A DNA stretch of 64,000 nt. It comes from Paraflavitalea devenefica (GTDB lineage Bacteria; Bacteroidota; Bacteroidia; Chitinophagales; Chitinophagaceae). This document shows positions 1 through 7,029 of this stretch, one piece after another. Both the position numbers and the translations under genes were made by a program. The DNA is taken from contig NZ_JAARML010000006.1 in assembly GCF_011759375.1 (NCBI RefSeq), forward strand, positions 310,001 through 374,000, given 5' to 3'. The notes beneath the pieces are model-generated. The model was not told where the DNA came from. It did no database searches and worked only from the letters and a program-made list of their open reading frames with translations. Position 1 is the stretch's first letter. Each line of letters begins with the position of its first letter.

Positions 1-45
1 AAAAGCGATATCTCCTTATTGGCGGACTTGAAGAAATTCCTTTAA
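1..45 (+). CDS. C-terminal end of a gene cut by the window start
   Basis: Frame 1 is open from the first base and ends in TAA at 43-45, giving the tail KSDISLLADLKKFL. It is followed after six bases by a perfect 13-bp hairpin, which is what one expects just after a real stop codon. Only 14 residues are visible, so the product cannot be named. The reading is supported by position and terminator only. Confidence 0.4.
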   Translation, partial: KSDISLLADLKKFL

Positions 46-51
46 ACTAAA

Positions 52-81
52 AACCCTTCAGATTCAGCAATCTGAAGGGTT
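52..81. terminator. Rho-independent type hairpin
   Basis: A 13-bp perfect stem (52-64 with 69-81) with a 4-base loop sits just after the stop at 43-45. A-rich sequence on the left and T-rich sequence on the right suggest it can work in both directions. The right arm and the following bases (ctgaagggttcattattag) recur at about 3766-3784. Confidence 0.7.
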
Positions 82-121
82 CATTATTAGGCCCGCCGTC
101 GCTAAAGCTATGGCGGGTGAA

Positions 122-190
122 GTCGGGAAGCCAGGATTCAAACCTGCGATCCTCCGGCCAGGGCCGGGATGCGCTTTCAGTTATGATCAG
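122..190 (-). pseudogene. Degenerate tRNA-like remnant
   Basis: On the minus strand the 3' part reads like a tRNA T-arm and acceptor end (GCAGG-TTTGAAT-CCTGG followed by CTTCCCGAC). The canonical TTCGAAT loop carries a C to T change, the T-stem has a mismatch, the anticodon loop has no U33, and no matching 5' acceptor strand is present. It touches the 3' end of the secreted-protein gene at 187. A terminator hairpin lies downstream at 52-81, as for real tRNA genes. It is more likely a decayed tRNA than a working one. Confidence 0.35.
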
Positions 191-600
191 GGCAATATAT
201 GAAGGGTTATCTCGCTAAAATCCTGCGTCATACCGTCATACAGTCCGTCATAGGTCAGCCACGTATATCCCGGCGCATAAAAATACAGGACAATGTACTC
301 ATTGCCCCACGCATCTTGTCCCTGGTCAACAATAGTTGCGAAAGGCGACAGATAGCCATTATAATCCCATATAGGCGTGTAGGGTTCTGCATCAGGATAC
401 CGGGGTGTCACGTAATAGGTTTTGGTATCGCCCACTCGTACTAACTCTTCGCCCAGGATAAGAACATTACAACCTTCACACTGTTGCGCCGAAGCCGGGG
501 AAGTGGCTACCAGGCTGATGGCAATAATAAAAGCAGCTTTCAGCAGATGTCTGAACAATACATTAAAACGGGCGGATTGGACTGGCAATACAACTTTCAT
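187..600 (-). CDS. Secreted hypothetical protein
   Basis: The product has 137 residues. A positively charged start and a hydrophobic stretch (about 20-36) end in the signal peptidase site SPASA-QQ near residue 39. The mature part is about 98 residues, rich in Tyr, Asp and Gly, with two closely spaced Cys (CEGC). Alternating short hydrophobic segments suggest a beta-sandwich or Ig/PKD-like fold, which is inference. No family is recognised. The stop codon lies at the edge of a tRNA-like remnant, so the original C-terminus may have been lost. The gene stands alone between that remnant and the HxlR regulator gene on the same strand. Confidence 0.6.
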   Translation of the reverse strand: MKVVLPVQSARFNVLFRHLLKAAFIIAISLVATSPASAQQCEGCNVLILGEELVRVGDTKTYYVTPRYPDAEPYTPIWDYNGYLSPFATIVDQGQDAWGNEYIVLYFYAPGYTWLTYDGLYDGMTQDFSEITLHILP

Positions 601-728
601 AAAAAAATCGGTTTAATAATTAAAGAATAATTGAAAAAAAGCAATGCACAGTCAAGATAAACAGCAATGCTGCCCGCTGTATTCGTCCGATTAGCCAACT
701 AATAAGCAGCATTGGCAGCAGCCCTATC

Positions 729-1142
729 TTAGCGATATGATTGTAATTCTTTCGTCGTTCTTTTTATAAATCCAGCCTTGTCCTTTTTTACCTCTTTCAA
801 CATAGCCTTTCTATCTTCTGGTAATGGAAAATATTTTTCAGCCCATAAATTTATTTCAATCATAATGGGAAGTAAGTCAATCCCTTTCCGGGTTAACCGA
901 TAGAGCACTTTTATCTTACTGTCCGGGTGCGCTGATTTTTCAATGAGCTTGTTTTCTTCCAATGCCTGTAACCTCGATGCTAAAATATTGGTGGCGATTC
1001 CCTCCGGTGATTTTAACAAATCACCATAAGTACACTCTTTTGCAAACATTAGATCCCTGATAATCAACAGCGACCACTTATCTCCCCATATATCAAGGGA
1101 ACAGCTAACAGGGCAATCAGACCTCTTTTTAGACTTATTCAT
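729..1142 (-). CDS. HxlR-family winged-helix transcriptional regulator
   Basis: This 137-residue protein has the length and layout of the HxlR/MarR-like family. It has an N-terminal Cys region (CPVSC, residues 10-14), the motif WGDKWSLLIIRDL (19-31) for the first helices, and a recognition-helix region around GIATNILASRLQALE (48-62). The wing follows (about 70-85, ending LYRLTRKG). Such proteins bind palindromic operators as dimers and often sense electrophiles or redox stress through the N-terminal Cys. It is divergent from an SDR/MDR oxidoreductase pair, and two near-identical palindromes lie in the shared intergenic region. It therefore very likely controls itself and the oxidoreductases. 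The inducing signal is not visible. Confidence 0.9.
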   Translation of the reverse strand: MNKSKKRSDCPVSCSLDIWGDKWSLLIIRDLMFAKECTYGDLLKSPEGIATNILASRLQALEENKLIEKSAHPDSKIKVLYRLTRKGIDLLPIMIEINLWAEKYFPLPEDRKAMLKEVKKDKAGFIKRTTKELQSYR

Positions 1143-1162
1143 AAAAATATTTTCTTTAATTC

Positions 1163-1211
1163 ACTTGCAATTTGCAAGTAATATATACATTTGCACTTGC
1201 AAATTGCAAGT
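1163..1211 (+). promoter_or_regulatory. Twin palindromic operators around the oxidoreductase promoter
   Basis: Two 17-bp palindromes, acttgcaatttgcaagt (1163-1179) and acttgcaaattgcaagt (1195-1211), have perfect 8-bp arms. Their centres are 32 bp apart, about three helical turns, so they lie on one face of the DNA. Between them is TACATTTG (1186-1193), matching the Bacteroidota -7 box TAnnTTTG. A TTG at 1166-1168 within the first palindrome is a candidate -33 element. The layout fits repression by the adjacent HxlR dimer, with a start point near 1200 inside the second site. Confidence 0.8.
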
Positions 1212-1282
1212 AAAGTTACAGAACAACACGAAAAAAAACAAACAACCTGGCAACATTGAATAATATACATAACTCAAAAAAC

Positions 1283-2047
1283 ATGGAAATACAAGGAAAA
1301 ACAATATTGATAACAGGCGGTACAGCAGGTATTGGCCTCGAAGCAGCAAAGCAATTTTTGGCTAATAGTGCAAAAGTGATTATCACAGGAAGAGATCAAT
1401 CAAAACTGGACAAAGCGAAACAATTATATCCAGCCTTGATTGCTATAAAAAGTGATGCTGGAAATGCAGATGATGCCCAATTGCTTTTCAATCAAATTAA
1501 AGAACTCGGAGGAATCGATATTCTATATAATAACGCTGGTGTTTTAAGTATGTCAACTAATATGGGAGTGGCAAATGACAGACATTCAAAAGAAGCAGAA
1601 CATGAAATGAATGTCAATTATTTCGGTGTAATCCGCCTGAATAATCTTTTTATGGAGATGCTGAAATCAAGAAAAGAAAGTGCAATTATCAACACAACTT
1701 CCATTCTTAGTTATGTTCCTTCTGCACTTGAAGCAACCTATTCCGCTTCCAAAGTGGCACTGCATTTCTATACGGAAACGCTCAGGAAACATTTAGAGAT
1801 TATAAACAGCCATATAAAAGTGTTCGAACTTTTACCTCCGGTGGTTGCAACAAACATGACCGCAGGCAGGAATGATAAGAAAATAACCCCTGAGAAAGTG
1901 GTAAAAACGCTTATTGCAGGTCTTAAGAAGCAGCAATTTACCATTCGTGTTGGCGATACGAAGTTGCTCTACCTTGTCAACAGGCTTTTTCCTAAAATGG
2001 CTTTCGGTTTGGTTAACTCAGATAAGAATATAAAACAATTACAATGA
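1283..2047 (+). CDS. Short-chain dehydrogenase/reductase (SDR)
   Basis: This is a 254-residue classical SDR, NAD(P)H-dependent and cytoplasmic. The cofactor motif TGGTAGIG is at residues 11-18, NNAG at 83-86, and the catalytic Ser140, Tyr153 and Lys157 (YSASK) are all present. The ATG at 1283 is chosen because it directly precedes the first beta strand (MEIQGKTILITGG). An upstream in-frame TTG at 1256 would add nine residues without family support. The stop overlaps the ATG of the next gene (ATGA at 2044), so the two oxidoreductases are translationally coupled. Control by the divergent HxlR protein through the twin palindromes is likely. Substrate is unknown; HxlR-SDR-MDR groups often deal with reactive carbonyls or quinones, which is inference here. 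Confidence 0.9.
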   Translation: MEIQGKTILITGGTAGIGLEAAKQFLANSAKVIITGRDQSKLDKAKQLYPALIAIKSDAGNADDAQLLFNQIKELGGIDILYNNAGVLSMSTNMGVANDRHSKEAEHEMNVNYFGVIRLNNLFMEMLKSRKESAIINTTSILSYVPSALEATYSASKVALHFYTETLRKHLEIINSHIKVFELLPPVVATNMTAGRNDKKITPEKVVKTLIAGLKKQQFTIRVGDTKLLYLVNRLFPKMAFGLVNSDKNIKQLQ

Positions 2048-3045
2048 AAGCCTTTATAGTAAATCAGTATAGTAAAAAAGACAGGTTACAACTTGCCGAA
2101 ATGCCAGAACCAGTATTACATGACAATGATGTATTGATTCAGGTCTACGCTGCCGGTGTAAATCTGTTGGATTCCAAAATCAGAAACGGAGAGTTCAAAC
2201 TCATTTTGCCTTATAAAACACCGTTTGTGTTAGGACATGACGTGGCGGGAGTTGTGGTTAAAGTGGGGCCTCGTGTACAACAATTTAAAGTTGGCGATGA
2301 GGTTTATGCACGACCAGCAGACCATCGAATTGGCACCTTTGCAGAGTTCATTGCAATCAATGAAAAAGACGTGGCTATCAAGCCCCAAAGACTCACCATG
2401 GAAGAAGCGGCTTCCATACCATTGGTTGGCTTGACTGCCTGGCAAGCGCTCATCGAAAAGGCGAATCTGAAGAAAGGACAAAAAGTTTTCATCCAGGCAG
2501 GTTCCGGCGGCGTAGGAACATTTGCTATTCAGTTGGCGAAACATATGGGTGCAACCGTAGCCACAACAACCAGCACAGCCAATATTGACTTGGTTCAGCG
2601 CCTCGGCGCAGATATTGTGATCGACTACAAGAAAGATGATTTCGAAAAAATGCTGAAAGACTATGATGTTGTTTTGAATAGTCAGGACGCAAAGACCCTG
2701 GAAAAATCCTTACGGGTATTAAAACCTGGTGGAAAGCTGATCTCAATCTCTGGCCCACCTGATCCCGGTTTTTCCATAGAAATTGGATCGCCGTGGTACG
2801 TAAGATTAATAATGCGCCTTTTGAGTTATCGGATCAGGAAAAAAGCAAAACGTCTTCAAGTCAGCTATGCATTTCTTTTCATGAGAGCAAACGGAAGTCA
2901 ATTGAACGAGATTACTTCTCTTATCAACGCTGGTATCATACGACCAGTTGTGGATAAGGTATTTCCATTCGAAGCAACAAATGATGCTCTTACTTATATT
3001 GAAAAAGGACGTGCAAAAGGAAAGGTCGTAGTCAGGGTAAAATAA
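2044..3045 (+). CDS. NADP-dependent MDR-family oxidoreductase (quinone reductase-like)
   Basis: This is a 333-residue medium-chain dehydrogenase/reductase of the zinc-independent quinone oxidoreductase type. The N-terminal GroES-like domain contains GHDVAGVVVKVG (64-75) and KVGDEVYA (82-89). The Rossmann motif GSGGVGTFAIQLAK is at 153-166. The Cys/His set for structural and catalytic zinc is missing, as expected for this branch. It reduces enones or quinones with NADPH in related enzymes. Its start codon overlaps the SDR stop by four bases, so the two form an operon under the HxlR operators. A strong symmetrical terminator follows at 3091. Confidence 0.88.
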   Translation: MKAFIVNQYSKKDRLQLAEMPEPVLHDNDVLIQVYAAGVNLLDSKIRNGEFKLILPYKTPFVLGHDVAGVVVKVGPRVQQFKVGDEVYARPADHRIGTFAEFIAINEKDVAIKPQRLTMEEAASIPLVGLTAWQALIEKANLKKGQKVFIQAGSGGVGTFAIQLAKHMGATVATTTSTANIDLVQRLGADIVIDYKKDDFEKMLKDYDVVLNSQDAKTLEKSLRVLKPGGKLISISGPPDPGFSIEIGSPWYVRLIMRLLSYRIRKKAKRLQVSYAFLFMRANGSQLNEITSLINAGIIRPVVDKVFPFEATNDALTYIEKGRAKGKVVVRVK

Positions 3046-3090
3046 AACGGATGAGGTCTTACATCTTTCGCTTTTATACCAACACAGACT

Positions 3091-3125
3091 AAAAAGCCTT
3101 CAATTCGTTGAATTGAAGGCTTTTT
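3091..3125. terminator. Bidirectional terminator between convergent genes
   Basis: A perfect stem of 16 bp with a 3-base loop (left arm aaaaagccttcaattc, right arm the exact complement) lies between the MDR gene and the convergent cupin gene. The A-run on the left and T-run on the right make it usable from both sides. Confidence 0.9.
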
Positions 3126-3153
3126 AATGTATTTCAATGGAACTTAAAGCATA

Positions 3154-3522
3154 TTACTTTTTCGTTTCAATAAGCAGGGCCTTTATTTCTGTAGTGCCTA
3201 CATTTTCAATGGTATGTGTAATGGGCTCCCGCCAGGCTATATCACCGTCCTTGTATTCAATCATCTGCGATTTCCCATCGGGTGTGGTCGATTTCAATTT
3301 TCCCCCTTTAATAACATAGATCAGAATAGCAGGATGAGAATGCATGGCTTCTTTTTCGCCAGGCTTACTCGCATATTCAAGAACATTGACATGCGCGTTA
3401 TTGAGCTTTTCTTTGAATGCTTTCGGCGCTACTTTGAGTGGATCCTGGGCGATAGCTGATTTTTGAACAAAAAAGCATGCCGCGAAAATCATAATGAATG
3501 CAAACTTGCCAAAGCGTTTCAT
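3154..3522 (-). CDS. Secreted single-domain cupin protein
   Basis: This 122-residue protein has a signal peptide (hydrophobic 7-20, cleavage near SAIA-QD at 26). The mature domain is a small beta-barrel cupin. The motif EKEAMHSHPAILIYVIKGG (56-74) gives two metal-ligand His (61, 63), and a third His (103) lies in the second cupin motif near THTIENVG. It matches periplasmic cupin proteins of about 120-140 residues found widely in Bacteroidota, whose substrates are unknown. It stands alone and converges on the MDR gene, sharing its terminator. Confidence 0.82.
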   Translation of the reverse strand: MKRFGKFAFIMIFAACFFVQKSAIAQDPLKVAPKAFKEKLNNAHVNVLEYASKPGEKEAMHSHPAILIYVIKGGKLKSTTPDGKSQMIEYKDGDIAWREPITHTIENVGTTEIKALLIETKK

Positions 3523-3924
3523 AACAGGCCTCCTTTGATTTTAAGATGAAATAATAATTACCTGGTTATTGGATTGTTTCATTCGGGCAGATAATCTGAA
3601 GCAATATGATGAGATAAAAGGAAGGTTTGGGGGAGATAACTATGGAAGAGGTTCCAATTGAGAAATATAGAATAATAAAGGTACTAAATATCTTACTAAA
3701 CAAGGTCCCACTGAAAAGCATAAATACAGACTACGACTTAAATTAAACCATTCAAAATCAACGATCTGAAGGGTTCATTATTAGCTGCTGGGGTAGCTGG
3801 ACAAATATCATGGGGACCTGGATTTTATTAGGGTCTTGCGTCAGGTGGGTTGACATGCAAACTTTGAGCTTTATAATAAATACAGAGACTTTATAATTGT
3901 TGTATTTTTAACGACAACACCCAT
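3523..3924. other. Gene-free stretch with a decayed terminator/tRNA-like copy
   Basis: No open frame here looks coding. At 3766-3784 the 19 bases ctgaagggttcattattag repeat the segment at 73-91. What follows (3785-3850) has weak resemblance to a minus-strand tRNA, as does the sequence after the first copy. The left arm of the hairpin is degraded here (aaaccattcaaaatc), so it is probably not a working terminator. Nothing else is recognised. Confidence 0.4.
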
Positions 3925-4356
3925 ATGACAAAAAATTTTTTATTGTCCATTTTGCTCCTTGCCTTTGGACAAATACTGCAGGCTCAAACCTTCGACACTA
4001 CAACTTACTTTAAACTGGTTACAGCAGACAAGAATGAATTTATTACTTACGCCAAATCTGTTGGTTTGACAACTGATTTTGACACGGCATCGCAAGCATT
4101 GTTTGCCAAAACAAAAGGCTTTGTTTATACAAAACCACTAGGCGACAAAAACAATAACGAATACTACGACCTGGTATTAATTGTATCAACCTTAAGCAAA
4201 GAAAACAACAAGTTGATTTTGAAAAATGCAACTGAAAATCCTACTAAAAAAGGAACGTGGACTGATGATAAGTATCTTTATATAGAATGGGATACAGAAA
4301 ACCCAATATCAAAAGAAATGTGGCACAAAGTACTTGTCTATAAAAAGAAAAAATAA
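3925..4356 (+). CDS. Secreted hypothetical protein
   Basis: This 143-residue protein begins with a clear signal peptide (MTKNFLLSILLLAFGQILQA, cleavage before QTF near residue 20). The mature part is Thr-, Lys- and Asn-rich, and a central strand-rich core (VYTKPLG, YYDLVLIVSTLS, KYLYIEWDTENP) suggests a small alpha/beta periplasmic domain. No catalytic motif, repeat or lipobox is seen and the family is not recognised. The coding region is more AT-rich than the later housekeeping genes, in keeping with the accessory character of this part of the window. It stands alone. Confidence 0.65.
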   Translation: MTKNFLLSILLLAFGQILQAQTFDTTTYFKLVTADKNEFITYAKSVGLTTDFDTASQALFAKTKGFVYTKPLGDKNNNEYYDLVLIVSTLSKENNKLILKNATENPTKKGTWTDDKYLYIEWDTENPISKEMWHKVLVYKKKK

Positions 4357-4380
4357 AACTGCTACCAATAACTTCCTTGA

Positions 4381-4551
4381 TCTCACCACGCATCATATGC
4401 TGGAACAATATTGCCTGGCTTAATTATACCATTTTTTTATGAATGTCTGGACGGGCTACCTGAAATAAAATATTTAATAGCTATTAGGGAAAATCATGAT
4501 GAATGGTTCAATGAATTTCGTAATATCGCTAATTGCCGCGCTTATACTTAA
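4381..4551 (+). pseudogene. Possible coding remnant without a start
   Basis: A frame open from 4381 to the TAA at 4549-4551 has protein-like composition in its second half (ECLDGLPEIKYLIAIRENHD at 4441-4500, then EWFNEFRNIANCRAYT). There is no start codon or promoter-like context, and upstream residues look random. It may be the 3' end of a lost gene. The family is unknown. Confidence 0.25.
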
Positions 4552-4607
4552 AAATAATCCTAAGTCAAATACAGCGCGCACATAGATAATAATAAATTCT
4601 GACTAAT

Positions 4608-4988
4608 ATGAAAAAAGTAACGGGCCTGGGCGGCGTGTTTTTTAAATGCAATGACCCGAAAGGTATGAACGATTGGTATACCCAAAACCTGGGATTGCCT
4701 ACCAGCGAATACGGAACAACTTTTGAGTGGCGGCAGGCTGATGATCCGTCGAAAAAAGGATCTACAAGCTGGTGTGCGTTTCCGCAGGACACGAAATACT
4801 TCAATCCGTCGGCTAAGCCATTTATGATCAATTACCGGGTGGAAAACCTTGTTGCGCTGGTGGATGAACTAAAAAAGAACAATGTGACCATTGTTGATGA
4901 AATTTCGGAATATGATTATGGCAAATTCATCCATATACTCGATCCGGAAGGTAATATCATTGAGCTTTGGGAACCAAAGGATGATTAG
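4608..4988 (+). CDS. VOC-family (glyoxalase/dioxygenase-fold) protein
   Basis: This 126-residue single-domain vicinal-oxygen-chelate protein starts with the typical pattern GLGGVFFKCNDPKGMNDWYTQNLGL (6-30). It ends with the paired strand FIHILDPEGNIIELWEP (107-123), whose Glu is the usual C-terminal metal ligand. The family covers glyoxalase, antibiotic-resistance and dioxygenase-like proteins, and function cannot be fixed from sequence. It has no operon partner. Downstream lies the remnant of a peptidase E-like gene on the other strand. Confidence 0.85.
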   Translation: MKKVTGLGGVFFKCNDPKGMNDWYTQNLGLPTSEYGTTFEWRQADDPSKKGSTSWCAFPQDTKYFNPSAKPFMINYRVENLVALVDELKKNNVTIVDEISEYDYGKFIHILDPEGNIIELWEPKDD

Positions 4989-5018
4989 GAGCGGGAACAT
5001 GTTTCTAAACCATCTCCT

Positions 5019-5306
5019 TTAAGTGATAGTAGGGGTAAACAGCTTCCAGTGTCCCTCGGAGACGACCTCGACGATACCGTCGGTCATTTTTATAGTGGTG
5101 TGATCATCAATCGCCTATGACGGTACGGGTATCGTGGCGGCCAACTTTTCCAGGTTGGTCAGGGAATTCTCCGGAAACCACTCATGATCCAGCTGCGGAT
5201 GCAGCGCAAAATCAAACACTCCCAACGACTTCCAACCCAATTCGCAGAAGGGGTCACCTGGCGATCCGCAAATCACCCTTCGTGCTATGTCAGCCCTGCC
5301 GGGCAA
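5019..5306 (-). pseudogene. Broken peptidase E-like (S51 family) gene
   Basis: The minus strand encodes a recognisable C-terminal part of a dipeptidase E/S51-type protein. LGVFDFALHPQLDH and FPENSLTNLEKLAATIPVPS read in frame from about 5306 to 5118. Then comes TAG at 5115-5117 where the family has Tyr (TAT), and the same frame continues as AIDDHTTIKMTDG and VEVVSEGHWKLF to a TAA at 5019-5021. The N-terminal two thirds, including the nucleophile Ser, are missing. So the gene is truncated and carries a nonsense mutation. The family assignment rests on remembered consensus and was not searched. Confidence 0.72.
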
Positions 5307-5345
5307 GGCGTATATCTTTGGTTTTATTATTGATAAATTTATGGT

Positions 5346-6587
5346 GTGGAAAACAATCTCTATTTGTTATTGGGCCTATCCCTGGGATTAGGTTTGTTAG
5401 TAGGGCTTCAGCGGGAGTACGCCAGTTCAAAAATTGCCGGTATCCGTACTTTCCCTTTAATAACACTTACTGGCACCATTTGTGGATTGCTGGCAAAAGA
5501 ATTGGATGTATGGATATTAGTGGCTGGTTTTTTGGGAGTCATTTCTTTACTGGTTATAGGGAGCATTCAACAAATAAAAAATAAACAAGAAGGCGGGGGC
5601 ATTACAACTGAAGCAGCCGTATTACTCATGTTTTCACTGGGCGCTTACCTGGTTTTTGGTGAACCAATTGTGGCCGTTGTTCTTACAGGAGTTATTACCG
5701 TGTTATTACATTTTAAAACTTCTCTGCATGGCCTGGTTAATAAGATTGGAGAACAGGACCTGAGAGCTGTGATGCAATTCGTATTGATTTCAATGGTAAT
5801 CCTACCCGTTCTTCCGAATACCACTTATGATCTGTATAAAGTTTTAAATCCAAGGGATATATGGCTAATGGTTGTTCTAATTGTGGCTATCAGTCTTTGC
5901 GGATACTTTGCTTATAAATTATTTGGCGACAAGGTTGGAGCTTTATTGGGTGGAGTTTTAGGCGGTCTTATATCGAGTACAGCTACAACTGTTTCTTACT
6001 CTAAAATGGCAGCCCGGAACATTACTGCAGGTAAACTTGCCGCCTTTGTAATTATAACAGCTTCAACCATTTCTCTAGTGAGGGTCTTAATTGAAATAAG
6101 AATAGTGTCGCCTTCATCTTTTATAAATTTGGCATTTCCCCTTGTGGCGGAATTGGCTGTCATGATCGTTCTTACAGGAATACTGTCTTTTAAACAGAAG
6201 AAAGGGGTCTTTAAAATGCAGGATCAAAAAAACCCTGCCGAATTGAAAAATGCCATAATGTTTGGCTTGTTATACGCGGTTATAAGTTTTCTTTCAGCGG
6301 CGGCTAATGATAAGTTTGGGAGTGAAGGGTTATATGTTGTTTCAATTTTATCCGGGTTGACTGATATGGATGCCATCACTTTATCTACAGCTAAAATGAC
6401 GGAGCAAAAAAACATAGATGCTTCCTTAGGATGGAGATTAATTCTTGTTGCATTTTTGTCAAACCTTGTGTTTAAAGGGGGAATCGCCATGATTATAGGA
6501 GGTAAAGAGTTTGGTAAAACAATAGCATTTTTGTGTGGCATTGCCATTTTAACCGGCCTTGCAATTCTTTATATATGGCCTTTCTGA
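5346..6587 (+). CDS. MgtC/SapB N-domain and DUF4010 membrane protein
   Basis: This 413-residue polytopic inner-membrane protein has about 11-12 hydrophobic segments. The N-terminal part (1-130) shows the MgtC/SapB signature LGLGLLVGLQREYASSK with Arg and Glu in the first loop, followed by AGIRTFPLITLTG. The C-terminal part (170-410) matches DUF4010, with the conserved GGLISSTATTVSYSKMA (about 205-221). The full-length family has this two-part layout and its transport role is unknown. The start is GTG at 5346, eight residues before the first membrane segment; an ATG at 5341 is in another frame. It is a single gene, divergent from the broken S51 gene. Confidence 0.85.
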   Translation: MENNLYLLLGLSLGLGLLVGLQREYASSKIAGIRTFPLITLTGTICGLLAKELDVWILVAGFLGVISLLVIGSIQQIKNKQEGGGITTEAAVLLMFSLGAYLVFGEPIVAVVLTGVITVLLHFKTSLHGLVNKIGEQDLRAVMQFVLISMVILPVLPNTTYDLYKVLNPRDIWLMVVLIVAISLCGYFAYKLFGDKVGALLGGVLGGLISSTATTVSYSKMAARNITAGKLAAFVIITASTISLVRVLIEIRIVSPSSFINLAFPLVAELAVMIVLTGILSFKQKKGVFKMQDQKNPAELKNAIMFGLLYAVISFLSAAANDKFGSEGLYVVSILSGLTDMDAITLSTAKMTEQKNIDASLGWRLILVAFLSNLVFKGGIAMIIGGKEFGKTIAFLCGIAILTGLAILYIWPF

Positions 6588-7029
6588 AATTAGGCTGGTT
6601 TAAAGGCGGGCCATTGAATATTCAGCCATTTATGCACAAATTGTTAACAAATTGCGTATCAGGGTTCTTCATGGTTTACCTTTGACCTCCATTCGTATAA
6701 GTGGAATTAATCTTATAGTAATTGGGCACTTTAGCATAATGAAAATTCACTAGCATTTATCAAAGGATTACTTATTAGCTCATTACATTCTTTCAAAACC
6801 TCATCATCCTTTCTCTTGTGTGCCTTGTAAATTAGCGGCCTACCAATGCCTGCCTTAATAGTATTCTATTCATACGCCTTCCTTTTTATTAAAGAATTAC
6901 TTAGGTATCCCATTTTGTTCTTTCACAAATAGCATCTTCATTTCCCCTCCCCCCACGCCTTGTGAATTAACTGGTTAACAGTACCTGCCTTAACGGTACT
7001 CTATCCATTAACATTAAAATTTCATCCTT
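6588..7029. repeat. Imperfect tandem duplication upstream of the metzincin-like gene
   Basis: Two diverged copies lie head to tail: about 6756-6873 and 6885-7008 (offset 129-135). Shared words include atTaaaG-attactta at the start, then ttctttcaaaa/ttctttcacaa, gccttgtaaatta/gccttgtgaatta, and cctgccttaatagtattctat/cctgccttaacggtactctat at the end. No protein is encoded. The second copy ends about 20 bases before the ATG at 7030, so the copies form the upstream region of that gene. Confidence 0.7.

Noticed and set aside
5117-5584. 155-residue plus-strand frame before the MgtC/DUF4010 gene
   Set aside because: It overlaps the S51 pseudogene on the other strand and the start of the membrane protein gene; no family-like motif.
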